Assembly: GCA_936450465.1 (NCBI GenBank)
Contig: OW388304.1
Span: 40,982,914 to 41,046,913, forward strand
Length of the DNA stretch: 64,000 nt
Direction of reading: 5' to 3'
DNA from: Gibbula magus
Taxonomy: Eukaryota; Mollusca; Gastropoda; Trochida; Trochidae
Shown: positions 32,600 through 44,702 of the stretch, one piece after another
Numbering within the stretch: position 1 is the stretch's first letter
Layout: every line of letters begins with the position of its first letter
The notes under the pieces: generated by a model
The model's input: the letters and a program-made list of their open reading frames with translations, nothing else
Databases searched by the model: none
What the model was told of the DNA's origin: nothing
Translations under genes and position numbers: made by a program

Positions 32600-33295
32600 C
32601 AACGCGAGTCACTGACGAGGAGTGTATCCACTGCTCCTTAACCAAGCTAGTGACTCACCTAAGGCGAACAACTAGCGAGCCAGTGACAGGCGAGGCGAGA
32701 AGCCAAGCGAGACGCGAAGCACTTGAGTACGGACCGCAGGCGAATGACAAGCGACAAGCGAATGACAAGCGAGGCGAGTCACCCGCGTAGGAGAGATACC
32801 ACTGCTCCTTTACCTTACGCAAGTCAAACCCACAGTTTCCTAAGGTACAGACCGATAAGCGTAAGCCAAGCGAGAGCGAATGACAAACGAAGCAAGCCAA
32901 ACGAATTAGGAGAGATACCACTACTCCTCTACGATACGCAAGACAAACACTTAACAGTTAGCACTAGAGTACAACCGACAGGCGTATGACAAGCGAATTA
33001 GGAGTGATTCCACTAGCTCCTTTACCGTACGCAAGTCAACAACCCACAGTTAACACTAAAGTACAGACCGAAAGCGCGTGACAAGCGAAAGCGAATGGCC
33101 AGCGAAGCGAGTCAAACGATTAGGAGAGATGCCACTACTCCTCTACCAGACGCAAGACAAACACCTAACAGTCAGCACTCGGAACGAATGGCGAATGACC
33201 AAGCGAAAGCGGATGACAAGCAAGCGAGTCACCCGCGTAGGAGAGATACCACTGCTCCTTTACCCTACGCAAGTCAAACACCCAACAGTCAGGTG
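32600..33295. repeat. About 120-bp repeats in DIRS leader, five units
   Basis: Units are marked by AGGAGAGATACCACTGCTCC near 32788, 32907, 32999 (variant), 33121 and 33239, with a partial copy near 32615. Spacing is 92-122 bp. The landmark is itself an AGGAG/CTCCT hairpin. Between landmarks run degenerate GCGAATGACAAGCGA words. Open frames on both strands here are low-complexity shadows. Confidence 0.8.
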
Positions 33296-33558
33296 AGAGA
33301 AAACAAAGAATCACGAGCTGCACGTGCGGCGCATGCAATCCACCTACTCCGGATGGTCGCTAGCTAGCACATGTCAACAAGGCCCCTTGAAATCTAACAC
33401 CTACTTGAAAAACAGATTGTAAACACAACCTGCACTAACGAAGAACAACGTTGATGATATCTCTTGAACTAACAAGAGAAAAATAGCAAGTTAGCAACCC
33501 AAGTCGCTAAAACCCCAGTCACAGAACAAAACACGTCTGCCTTGCTCTGCAACTTTTA

Positions 33559-33723
33559 GGAGAGTGATATGAACCGGTAGTGACGTCACGAGACCATCTA
33601 GACTTACCGGCCCTTGGATAAGGGATTTTACGCACCCCTCATCCATTCTTCAAGTTCGTCTGTATTAAGGTTGAAATAGCATTACCCCTGGGAGGTAAGG
33701 CAAAGTAGGTCTAGTCAACAGAT
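33559..33723. repeat. DIRS inverted terminal repeat, 5' side
   Basis: The inverse of 26684-26847. It contains TGACGTCA at 33581-33588. The outer 17 bp (33724-33740) differs from the other end and holds TATTTAAATA, a TATA-like word placed to start minus-strand transcription into the element. Confidence 0.92.
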
Positions 33724-33740
33724 AGGTATTTAAATAATAG

Positions 33741-34466
33741 AATATATGTCAATTCTTGACAAACAACATGCATATTTATCTCATCTCGTGAAAATATATA
33801 CTTTCTACCTCAGTCGATGAGGTAAACGTGGTATTAGTCAAGAAAAGACGGACGAAAAAAAGTATAGTTTGTTGATGACGTAACAAATTGAACGACGTTC
33901 CGGCTGTTCCATGCCTCCCCCTCGTAATCAAGTGTGCCCATGGTAACGGGTCAGGGAAAATCTTAACACGTGAAGGCTGATATCCCAGGATGCACTGCTA
34001 TGTCTTTACTCGCGCGTATAAATCGCGAATATCGATGAGATAACGTTGTTTAAGTGTCACAGGACCCGAAAACCTCTTGAAATATGTCTTTAGTCCTACT
34101 CTTAGTTATGAGTTTTGACAATTTTTTGTCATGTTGTCTTTTTAAACTTTATGCACTAAATTCGAGACATTGCGTATCACCATGCACGGACTTAGTTAAA
34201 TAAATACTGTAATTGAAGTCCGTGGTATCACATATCACGTTTTTTTTTATCAATTATATATTTATAACCAATAAAGTTTTACAGATTAAAAGTAGTATAA
34301 CGATATTTATGGTTTCATCCTGATCGAGATTATTCATTATTGTTTTGCTTACATGAAATGAGAAAAACGCTACTATATATAGTATTATGTCTCAACTTCA
34401 TTGTGTTTTATTCCTGTATTAACATATAGGAATTAGATATAATTAGATATAACAAATTTTGTTAAT
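33741..34466. other. Non-coding DNA beside the DIRS insertion
   Basis: Positions 33900-34000 (GTTACCATGGGCACAC inverse, TCTTAACACGTGAAGGCTGA) are an inverted relative of 37337-37400. No gene. Confidence 0.4.
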
Positions 34467-34568
34467 TCCTTACATTCCACCTGATGAAGAATTGAGTATA
34501 CACTCTGAGACATCGCGTATTTTCAGATTAAAGAAGTTATTATCCAGAAAATCTTCCTGTTCTTACAT
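34467..34568 (+). repeat. Decayed Penelope hammerhead arm
   Basis: Matches the right arm at 22915-23013 (TACATTCCACCTGATGAAG, then AGAAGTTATTATCCAGAAAA), but the ribozyme core reads GAGACATC where GAAACGTC is needed and stem II is mismatched. Probably inactive. Confidence 0.65.
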
Positions 34569-37300
34569 ACCACCTGGTGACCATGCAAACTGTACACACT
34601 TGTCAAACGTGATGTGTTTTTCAGTTACACCTATATGTGAACAGGATACAGAGCACAGGCTGACCACATTATTTCATTTCATTATGATATTTCCCTTATT
34701 GAATATTAAAAATAAAAGTTTTCAACCAGCTTTTCAATAGATCACCAATAACTTGAAACATGGACAAAGTAGCAAACTGTAAACTCCATTGTACACACAT
34801 ATCTTAATCAATAGGCCAACTCATAAATTTCCATTTTGATTTGACGTTTGTCATGTTGACTTTTTTTAAAAACTTTTCGCACTAAAGTCGAGATGATAAC
34901 CTAATATATGTCATACTGGAATGATAGCGAGTAAATTTTAATTTGAAATTAAGCGAATGCATAACAATGTCGTGGAATTGATTGTTTGTATGTTCAGAAT
35001 CACCGTGCATGTGGCGATCTTTCAATATGTATACAAGAGGGCAGACGTGCATCAGTCCGTGTGAAATTATTATTTATGGTTGCGAAGTTGCCTCAATTGT
35101 TATAAGTATTGCAGTGAATTACAGTTTTCTCCTGACCTATTATTAGCTAAATAGTTGCATTTGTACATTTTGCTGTTCTTTGTTTCATCGTTATTCAACA
35201 TCATGACAGCAATTCTATTAACTCAGGAACTAATGTCATAGGATATCGTCTGTAAACTTTTACATTTCGACTTCTCCTCCAGAACTGCATGCTGTACTTC
35301 CAAAGCGAGAATATAATGGGAGGGAACCTTTATCGGAGCAGCATTTACATCAGCAACTTTTGCTTGTTTTCCAATCCCGATTTTCATTTTCATGGAAAAA
35401 AATATGTTCAAACCAAATATAAGGGCGTGACAAGGGCTAGATGTCAAAGAAGTGTATCGATTTAAGTGAGTGAGTGAGTTAGTGAGTTATTGTTTAACGC
35501 CGCTTCCATATCGATTTAAGGACAATGGTGAAATATTCAATGCAATGATCATATTGTTATGATAAACAGCATTCAAACGAGCCCAAAATCAAGTCTGTAA
35601 ATCCAATATTAAGGGAAATAGAGCAATACAATAAATATTATCCAATGATCTATCTCGCCACTATTTATTTGAGTAACTGATGTCACAGTGATGTGTGAAG
35701 ACCAATGCTGACCTATGTGTAATGCCTGAGTTACACCAATATGGTTCTCACTACGTTCTACTCAATCCAAAACTTATTGTAAAACGATCTCGAACGGGAC
35801 AGAAACGGGAAACTTTTGTACATAATTTTCCAGTACGATCCAGTACGTTTACAGTCAGTTCTCAGGAAGTCCATCTAGTCTTTATACCCCGTCCAGTTGG
35901 TACCACGTTTAGATGGGATAGTGTTGCTCGTTTATTACGTTTTCAATCATTTCAATCCCGTTATCAGTCAATTTATATCAGTTCTCAACTAGACCTATCT
36001 CCACATCATACACGTTGCGAGAAGAATCATTCATGTTGACAGTTTAGGTTATTTTTATTGAAAACTGTTGTCGACACATGTTCAAATGGTAGACCCACGG
36101 GAAGCAGAGTGAATATTTTAAGTTTAATCCCTTTGATCTCTGGAAATGTGATTTCAAGGGATTAAAATAGTGGGTAATAGGAAAAGTTGGAATTCGAAGT
36201 GAATAAAGGTTTCAGATTTTTAGTTTCAAGTGTATTTGGATGGATCGAATAATACATATAGGCCTATTATCAATAAACTATCAGAAAGAACTTTTATATA
36301 ACAATATGCATATTATCAGTAGTATGTAGGATGAGATGAGTTGTGGTCATGGTGAAACTTGTTTGAACTCAAATAAGAAAGCAGGTTGGTACATGTCGTA
36401 TTGTTTGGTTTTTGTTTAATGATTTGAAAAGTCTAAACTTTCTACTTACTTACAACCGTTGGGGAAAACAATTCACTGACCGCATGCATGCTCAATCACT
36501 TTATTGTAGTTGCAATTGAGAAGTATTTAATTCTGCGCTTGTGCTATTTCTAGGACTGGTGAAAGTTTTTCTCACTGGTATTTGTTGGGAAATTTCGTTG
36601 CATGCCACAATAATGTTCCGGCATTCGGTAAACGTTATACTTTTTGAAAGAACTAAGCCTTCATTTTCATGTAATGCTTTCAGCACACGTAGCACTAAAG
36701 TACTTTAAAAAATTCTAGACAATTTTTATCGACATCAAATAAGTCTAATCAATATATCGAGATAAAGAAATATATGTCAACTCGTCCAACATCTAACTAA
36801 TCTACTCTGTCGTGAATTGCACTGTTATATCACAAGAAACGTCTTTCTACAGTTAAAAATACTAAAATTCAACTACTTACCTCTTAATCTTAGTGTCAGA
36901 GAATTATTTTCGGTAGGATCGGCAACAATTCAGTTAATGTAATTGTATTGTTTCCAAACTAATTAATTGTATTGATATATTCAAAATGTGTGTTAATGAT
37001 TTTGTTGATATCACTGTTTGTAAAAGGTTTTATAGCATTCTATCAATGGTATATGTTTCAATGCATAACATTTTATTATTCACTTTCTGCAATTGAAGCC
37101 TATACTAGTTTAATTTAATTTACTTATAAATAGTTTGTGTTCAATTCCAGCAAGGAATTAAATCCCTATCCTGACTTCAAATTTAAATTTCTCTGTGATC
37201 AAACACGTGATACACAAATAGATTAATAAGTGCAAAGAACAAAACAGACCGTTTCAGAACTAATTAATAGGGCGCAGCGCAACGCAGCGCAACGCAGCGT
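34569..37300. other. Mostly unassigned AT-rich DNA
   Basis: One SINE-core scrap occurs at 35467-35515 (GAGTGAGTGAG, GTTTAACGCCGCTTCC). The 114-codon open frame at 35695-36039 has no recognisable domain. Positions 37262-37300 repeat GCAGCGCAAC. Confidence 0.4.
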
Positions 37301-39960
37301 ATTGCTATAGCTTGTACTTTCAGAAATAACGAACCCAGTTTGGAATCAGCCTTCACGTGTTAAGATTTGCCCCGACCCCATGGTAACGTCGATTCGCGTC
37401 AACCGCGTCGCCCCCACTCCTATTCTTGGTGTGCATCTCTTACAGAAAAATTGCAAAATTACCTTGGTACAATGAACTTTTATGATAGCAGCACAAATTA
37501 AATTTAGGCTAATGTAGACGCTTCGCCACCACACTTAGACTTGATCAAGCGTTAAACATAATTCTATTTGGAATGGTAGTCACGTGATTAACAATATCAT
37601 ATGGATAGGAAGTGATCGCGCAACCTGTGCCAATGTAGCGCAGCATAGCGCAGCGTAACTAGCCCAGGGAACCAGGTTGGTGATCGCGGGACGTGAATGT
37701 TTTTTTTAACCAGCCGTGTTTTCCAAAATTATCGAGGATGAGCAAGATTCAACAAAGTTGCATATGCATGTAAAATTGTAAGACCTACGACATTAAAGGG
37801 TCAACCTTCATACCCCTTTTCGACCGCATATATCCCAATTTAATCACAAAGTACATGTAGGCCTAGTAAGTGTGGATATAGGAAAACAACTTACCTTTCC
37901 TGTAATGTCTGTTTTTATCCTGATTAAGTGGCTCCTTCTTCTCAGGACAGAATGGAATTTGGCTCAAGATAATTTTACTTGCCCTTTATTACCATATTTA
38001 AATATAACATCGATAAAAATTACATTTTGTTTGTATCTAGTGATTTCAGTTTTGAGATTTTCTTCACGTACTTCAGTACTGCTTGCGCTTTTTTTTGGAC
38101 GAAACGAGTGACACAATGCAGAGAAGATCGGTCGCAGTGTAAATTCAGCCTTTCAATGAAAATCACCTCTCAGATGTTTGCAAGCTTAGCAAACTTTAAA
38201 AACCCAAAATGCGTGAACAATGTATCTTTCTGTTTAAAACATAGTTGTCGTTTTCTGATTTCATCTTGCTGCCCATTTCTTCAGTATGACGTTGCAACAA
38301 TGTTGAACTAATTTGTAAATAACTCTCACTCAGAGCAGCCATGTGCATGTTCATATGTTACATAAAACTTGGCTTCAGTTGAATATAGAATATTATAATG
38401 CCTGAACACCTTCCCATTTTATTCTTACATTTTCGTTATTTTTACAAACGATTGTTTAAACGTGTTTGTTTTATTTTCATTATATCATCTCGAGATGAAT
38501 AGTTATATATAGACGCCTTTTTCTGGAAGTCTAAGATGGCTAGACTATAACTTACGACATAGCCTAGACTACAATTAAGTCTCTGAAATGATATATAGGC
38601 TCTTACGGAGAGATGGACGATGAAATGAAATATTTTAGAATTCGCTTATTTTTTCAGATACTACTTTATCACATACATGTATGCGGATACAAAGCAAGTT
38701 TAAATTTTGAAAGTTAATGACACTAGTACTGTTAAATGTAATAAAATGAGATTAAGCAGTTTTTAAATAAAAATGGCATTTTATCATCGTTTTTCGCATA
38801 TTCAACAGGATTTCTCACTGACACACATATTTTAGATATTGCTAAAACGTTAACATGGTGTGCGCAGTTGTATAAGCAAACAAATTCAGAAATAATAATA
38901 GGGGGTCACAGAACGTTTTTCATCACTTAAACCTCATTTTTTAAATCACCTACATAAACGTAAAAACCTTACGTCACGGCAGTTTTGATAATTTCAAATG
39001 TAACTTTGACGGCCTATTGTGTAATTATTATCGAATATACTATCAATATACGAGTGCTTAATGGAACAACAACTACCAGTTTATTATACAAGGCGATTTA
39101 TATTCATCACTTACTGGAGATATGTACGTAATTGAAATAACACACATGGTCACATATATAGCTGCGAATATAGGTGATGGCAACGACATGCGGCATGTCG
39201 TAAAGTTGCCGTTAAAAAGGCGTTGCAGCAATGCAATGTTAAGCGCTTTCCGTTAGTTAATTGATCTATGCTTAAACAAATGTAATGCATATATTTTAAG
39301 ATTCATTTACAACAATAGATTGTTTCGCAAAATGTTACCGTAAGTGAATTCAATTTCTTCGTCCCATCTCTAGACATAAGCTACCAAAAGCGTATTTTTA
39401 GATTTTGTCTGTAAATAAGCGTAAAAATGAGTGTATTGATTTAAAAAGAATCAAATATAAATTGGTTTAGTAACCATGTGCTCGTTTTTAAGTTAAACAA
39501 TTAAAATTAGAATTGGTGTTACGTAATAGTTTAATTAAGTTTCTTCATTAATGAAAACGACAAGTAACATGTAACCACCTTTACATGAATCAACAGATCG
39601 CTTACTTTGCCTTTTATAATAATGTATGTTATATTTAAACTTAAAAGTCTTTGCCCTATAAAAGCTAATGAATGAAAGAGCGATAATAATGTACCAACAG
39701 TGCACAGTGCCTTTATATAAAATAACTTGTAGTTTGTTTTTGGTCGCAATTGCTAAGTTACCTGTATATAATAGTAACACAATTTTGACACGGTAACGAG
39801 ATCTGGAACAATGTTCCTGATTCGTAGCTGTGTGCTGTGTTTTACATAGAACCGGTATAAAAGCGCTCCAATATGTTGATTTGAATTGATTCCTTTTTAC
39901 TCCTTTGTTTGTAGCATAGAACATTAGAATTATCAATCACACCTCGATACATGATCAATT
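37301..39960. other. Unassigned AT-rich DNA
   Basis: Positions 37337-37400 are the inverse relative of 33900-34000, so an unrecognised element may span about 33.9-37.4 kb. Nothing else is supported; short frames at 37872-38311 and 39531-39936 have no domain. Confidence 0.35.
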
Positions 39961-39964
39961 ATAA

Positions 39965-42072
39965 GAAAAATAGGTGCTTTTGTTAAATGTCCGGGTTTCA
40001 TTGTAATTCAACACTCGCAAATTTGGTTTATTACTCAACCGTGGTGAGATCACTCATTTATAAGATAAATAGTTGCGTTTGTAAAATTTCCGGGATTCAT
40101 TGCTATTCAACACCCGCAAATTTAGTTTAAAACCGACGGCGTTAGCCGGAGGTTTTAAACGCTGAAATTTGCGGGTGTTGAATAGCAATGAATCCCGGAA
40201 ATTTTACAAACGCAACTATTTATCGATATTGTAACATTACCGTTAGTTATCAGGCGTTTTGAAACGAACTCTCTTTTTGCGTACCTATCTCTGAGTGGAA
40301 AGGACTTTGCGACTGTTCCATTTTTGTCAGAGGTGTGGTCAGGTCAAAACAAATGTAAATACTCGGCGTAATATGTACATTAGCAACAATTTACACATAA
40401 GCTCGAACAGTGTCGCTCGACTATGTTCACTTCACAATATTCACGTATCCTTTTAGATGGCGATGAACATTTATCTACGACATCAACACAGTAAAATACC
40501 TAGGAACAAAAATCTTAAACTTGCCCTAACCCATTGTGACAATGACGCTAGCATTGTGACGTCCAAACGGTTGATCACTATGACGTCATGCCATGGCAAC
40601 GGCATTCGGTAAACACAACCGCATGGAAGAAGGCGTCAAACTTGGAGAAATCTTACTAGTTGAAAACATTTTATTTACTTGAAATTGATTATGTTTGAGA
40701 GTTATTTGTTACCTATACTGCTATACACAAGTTAGAAAATGACAATGCCACCTGTCAAATTTGAGTAAGGGGCACATATTAAGAGAAATAGAAGAATTAA
40801 ATTTTGAGTCGGGCCGAATCTTGTGAACACGATGTATATGTTCGCGGTGATTCGCCCCAAGTAATTTGCGGGTATTCATTGTAATTCAACATAGGCAAAT
40901 CAACCAATCAGAATCAAGGATACACCAAAACCATGTTACAATAGATAACAATGAGTTGGTTACACACATGTGTGATACCACCGCGTGCTGCCGTAACGTC
41001 ATAATCGGCGCGTGACGTCATAGTCGTTTTATGTTGACGTCACAATGTTAGCCGCGCGACTGCAATAGCGGGTGACCTATTTGCAAGTAAGTGTCACTAA
41101 AAACGATTTTCTTGCAATTCAGCGCTATTTACATCATTAAGTAATAAATAAAATAATAAACTCAGTCCCGTTTGATAACATGTTTATGAAACTCGTGAAT
41201 GGCCGTCGGATTTAAACTAAATTTGCGGGTGTTGAATAGCAATGAATCCCGGAAATTTTACAAACGCAACTATTTATCTTATAAATGCCAAACCATTCAC
41301 TAGTTTCATAAACATGTTATCAAACGGGACATCGTTTAGTTTTTTATATTAAACGTTAAAGCCGGACGTTTTAAACGCTGAAATTTGCAGGTGTTCAATA
41401 ACAATGGATCACGGAAATTTTACAAACGCAACTCTTAATCGATATTGTAACATGACCGATAGTTATCAGGCGTTTTGAAGCGAACTCTCGTTTTGTGTAG
41501 GCCTACCTAACTCTGAGTGGAGAAGACTTTGCGACTCTTCCATTTTGTAAGAGATGTGGTCAGGTCACTTAAAATATTCACGTATCCTTTTAGATGGCGA
41601 TAAACATTTATCGACGTTATTAAAAAATACCTAGGAACAAACATCTAAACAATTGTGACAATGACGCTAGCATTGTGACTTCAAAACGGTTGATCAATAT
41701 TGCGTCATGCAATGGCAACAGTATTCTGTGAAAAAAGCCGCATAAAAGATGGCGCCAAACTTAGACAAATTTAACTATAGTTGAAAACATTTAAGTTACT
41801 TGAAAAAAAAGTTACTTCATATTGAGAGTTATTTGTGACCAATACGGTATTATATACACATGTAAGATAATGAATTTGACACATGTCAAACATAAGTAAG
41901 GCCCACACATATCAGAGAAATAGAAAAGTTAAATCTTGAGTCGAACTAAATCCAGAAAACATGATGTATCAGTTCGCGGTGATTCGCCGCATGTAATTTG
42001 AGGGTATTCATTGTCATTCAACATAAGGAAATCAATCAATCATTATCAAGGATACACTGAAGTCATGTTACA
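39965..42072. repeat. Foldback hairpin and two direct 0.7-kb copies
   Basis: 40063-40130 and 40155-40224 are near-perfect inverse arms (AAATAGTTGCGTTTGTAAAA, CCGGGATTCATTGCTATTCA). Positions about 40130-40942 recur as a direct copy at about 41350-42072, with AGGCGTTTTGAA-CGAACTCTC, GATGGCGAT-AACATTTATC and AAGGATACAC-AA-CATGTTACAATA in order. A further arm lies at 41212-41285. TGACGTCA sits at 41013 and 41035. No coding content. Confidence 0.75.
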
Positions 42073-44190
42073 ATAACCTCAGAATGTGAACATAGCTGAC
42101 AAAGCCATGACGTCTCAGAGTTGATGACGTAATAGGCCTAAGTCTTTCACGACATGATGTCGATGATGTCACAATGCTGTGGCATCACTTAGGTAAATAC
42201 TGAATAGACCTAATAGACAATAACTAACGAGAAACGGAGAATGACAAATCGAGGGCTTGGAGCAGAAAGTACCAAGTTTTCACTTTCATTTTCACTTTTT
42301 TTTTAGAAATTATTGATTGCTTCAATAATCTTCATGTTGTGTTAAAATGTTGAGACTCTATCTTCAGTAATCACTAAAATATTTAATTATGTAAAAAGGT
42401 ACCGAGTGAATAACTCAGAAATATATTGTGCAGAAAGGAACCAAGTGTCACTTGGTACCTTACAGCACTGTGATTCACAATGAAACAGTTGGGAAATGTG
42501 AGTGCAGAAAGACCTTTCTGCCCCAAAGTAATTGAACAAAACGGCGGTACCATCTGCAATAATTAACAAATTATAAATTATGGCTGCCAGAGACAATAAG
42601 GCATACTATACTTCAAAGCCGCCTTCATTTAAAATCCTTGAAGTGATATAGGCCTATCAACATTATCAGTGCCAGAGATATGAACATTAGAAACTAAAAA
42701 TGCGATTTTCTCGAACCCTCGAAATTATCTTGGGGAGAGAATTACACATTTGATATAACGAGCGAAAGATAATCTCTCATTCTCCGTCACGAGTTGGTTA
42801 TTGTTTATATTACCCATATAAAAAATAAAATAAAAACGCGAATATTAAAAGCCAACAGTTTCCCTAAAAGGACCCGAGAAAGAGGGGGATCTCCATATCC
42901 ATACGTTAGTGACGTGGGTTCACTACTTGCGTACCTATCCTTGTTTACTACGCGCGATTAAAATGTCCCCTGCGAAAATGTATTTCACAATAAAACATAG
43001 ATGTGGTTTTATCTGAAAGTGTTGTATTTCTGCCCAATACTATCAATCCATGATTATACGATATAAGTTATTACAAATTTCATATCAAGAGATTTGAGAA
43101 GCCCAAAAGCACGTGGGCGCAAACCGAAAACCTCTATGACGTTACAATCAACACTGTGACATCATAACCACTCACACCTATGACGTCATTGCTTTCGAAC
43201 GATAGCCGTCGCTCTTGAAGCTTCCGTGGTTATATATATAGTAAATTAGTAATCGCTAATTTTAAATTTTATAACAATTTAATTGTTTCGTCCGACATTT
43301 GATGCGTAGGCACATGTAAGAACATTCTAATTTCAACTACGAGAAACAAATAAACCATGTTTAAATGCAGTAGATGGATTCTACAGTTAACAGTCGGGAC
43401 AATTTAGAAGATGAATGAAATAGTTCCGGCAACCAATGGAAAAAATATTTATTTTGTAACAACCAATCAACAGGTAGAAAAAGGTGTAACTACCATGTGA
43501 CTTACATGTACAGGAACAATATACTAACACTAATTTGCATTTTTGGCTCAGGGAATGAGGGTATTGTAGTAGGATATAAAACATTTGGAAATAATTGTAT
43601 CTTTTTAGCTAGGTTTGTCGTCCGGATATCGAGTATCGTTCATATCCTTGGCCAACCGATCCAAGTGTCTCTATTATTAGTGTTATTATATATAAGTGAG
43701 TAACTGTTTAAGGGCATCCCGTGTTTCATGCTCCCTGTTATGTTTTATTCAACGATAAAGAACACCAACTCGTCTTCTATTTCTTAAATAAAAATACCCT
43801 TATGTTTATTGACAGGCGCGTATTTCGTTCATTGCTTAAAGTGAAAAGATAGCAAATACAAAGATATATTGTAGGATTCTTATGAACATAAACGATAAAT
43901 ATATTATCTAAAATTAGTGCACGTCATTGTCGAAATTCTGATGAAAAGAATTACAAATGCATGCATTCAAGACAATAAACTGATGTCAAACCCTTTCCGA
44001 CTTAGAGACTTCATTATACAATACAGTATGCCCGGTGATGCCGACAGTCTTTTATATAGATTTATATTATTTACATTAAACAGTTTTGTCACATAAAGTT
44101 TTAAGTTGTTCATAAGTGTACTATCATGGCTGGACAGTTTAGTTGAATGAACTTGTTGGATACTTGTGATAATAAAGTGGAACAATTATC
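42073..44190. other. Unassigned DNA with foldback-type scraps
   Basis: GAACGATAG, TGACGTCA (43181) and CGAGCGAAAGATAATC words recall the foldback families, but no boundaries can be set. No supported gene. Confidence 0.35.
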
Positions 44191-44192
44191 CC

Positions 44193-44702
44193 TTAAAGGT
44201 GCATCCATTGTGTTTCATAAAATTTTATTTGGCTTTAATTAATACGTTCCAACACATCATATGTGTTGTTTACAATACAAACACATTCACTCGGCTTGAA
44301 TATTCATCCCCAATCGCCAAACATATCATAATTACTAGTTTCCAATTAAAATCGAGTAACATCATTATGCATGTGCAGAAACCGAAAGTGCACGTTCTAT
44401 TTACATGCAAAGTAGTTATATGACCTATTGGACATTATCAACCCAAATTTGTTATGTTGTCTGGTTTAAATAAGATTCCAAAATTACGTTTGAGTCATTG
44501 GCGCGCGCCACAAGCTGTGCATTGTCCGGTTTTCGATCAGAAATTGATACTTTTACCTTCATATCGTCAATATACTAAGTCGAGTATCATTAAAATGGTA
44601 GTTTTCGGTAACAGTTGGTACTTCTCGATGAAATTATTAATAAGACCATATATAACGTTTGCCATGTTTTACCCCAAACAACACAATGGATGTACCTTTA
44701 AA
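44193..44702. mobile_element. Family A TIR element, direct copy
   Basis: Complete: begins TTAAAGGTGCATCCATTGTG and ends ACACAATGGATGTACCTTTA + A, with GGCGCGCGCC inside. One of the best-preserved copies beside that at 2411-2908. Confidence 0.85.

Larger units (their letters stand above)
26645..33740 (-). mobile_element. Full-length DIRS-type tyrosine recombinase retrotransposon
   Basis: A 7.1-kb element coding on the minus strand: inverted terminal repeats (26684-26847 and 33559-33723), a tandem-repeat leader, Gag-like ORF, RT/RNase H ORF, tyrosine recombinase ORF, and an internal complementary region (26901-26994) next to the 3' end. Known of the family: DIRS elements are copied by reverse transcription, circularise with help from the internal complementary region and integrate by a tyrosine recombinase, leaving no target duplication. 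The outer bases share AATAG with the circle-junction copy. All three frames are intact and the ITRs are nearly identical, so the copy is young. It is nested inside the putative 34-kb element. Confidence 0.95.

Noticed and set aside
35695..36039. 114-codon plus-strand frame as a host gene
   Set aside because: No domain, no homologous repeat of the frame, and AATCATTTCAATCC-type repeated words inside it suggest non-coding DNA.
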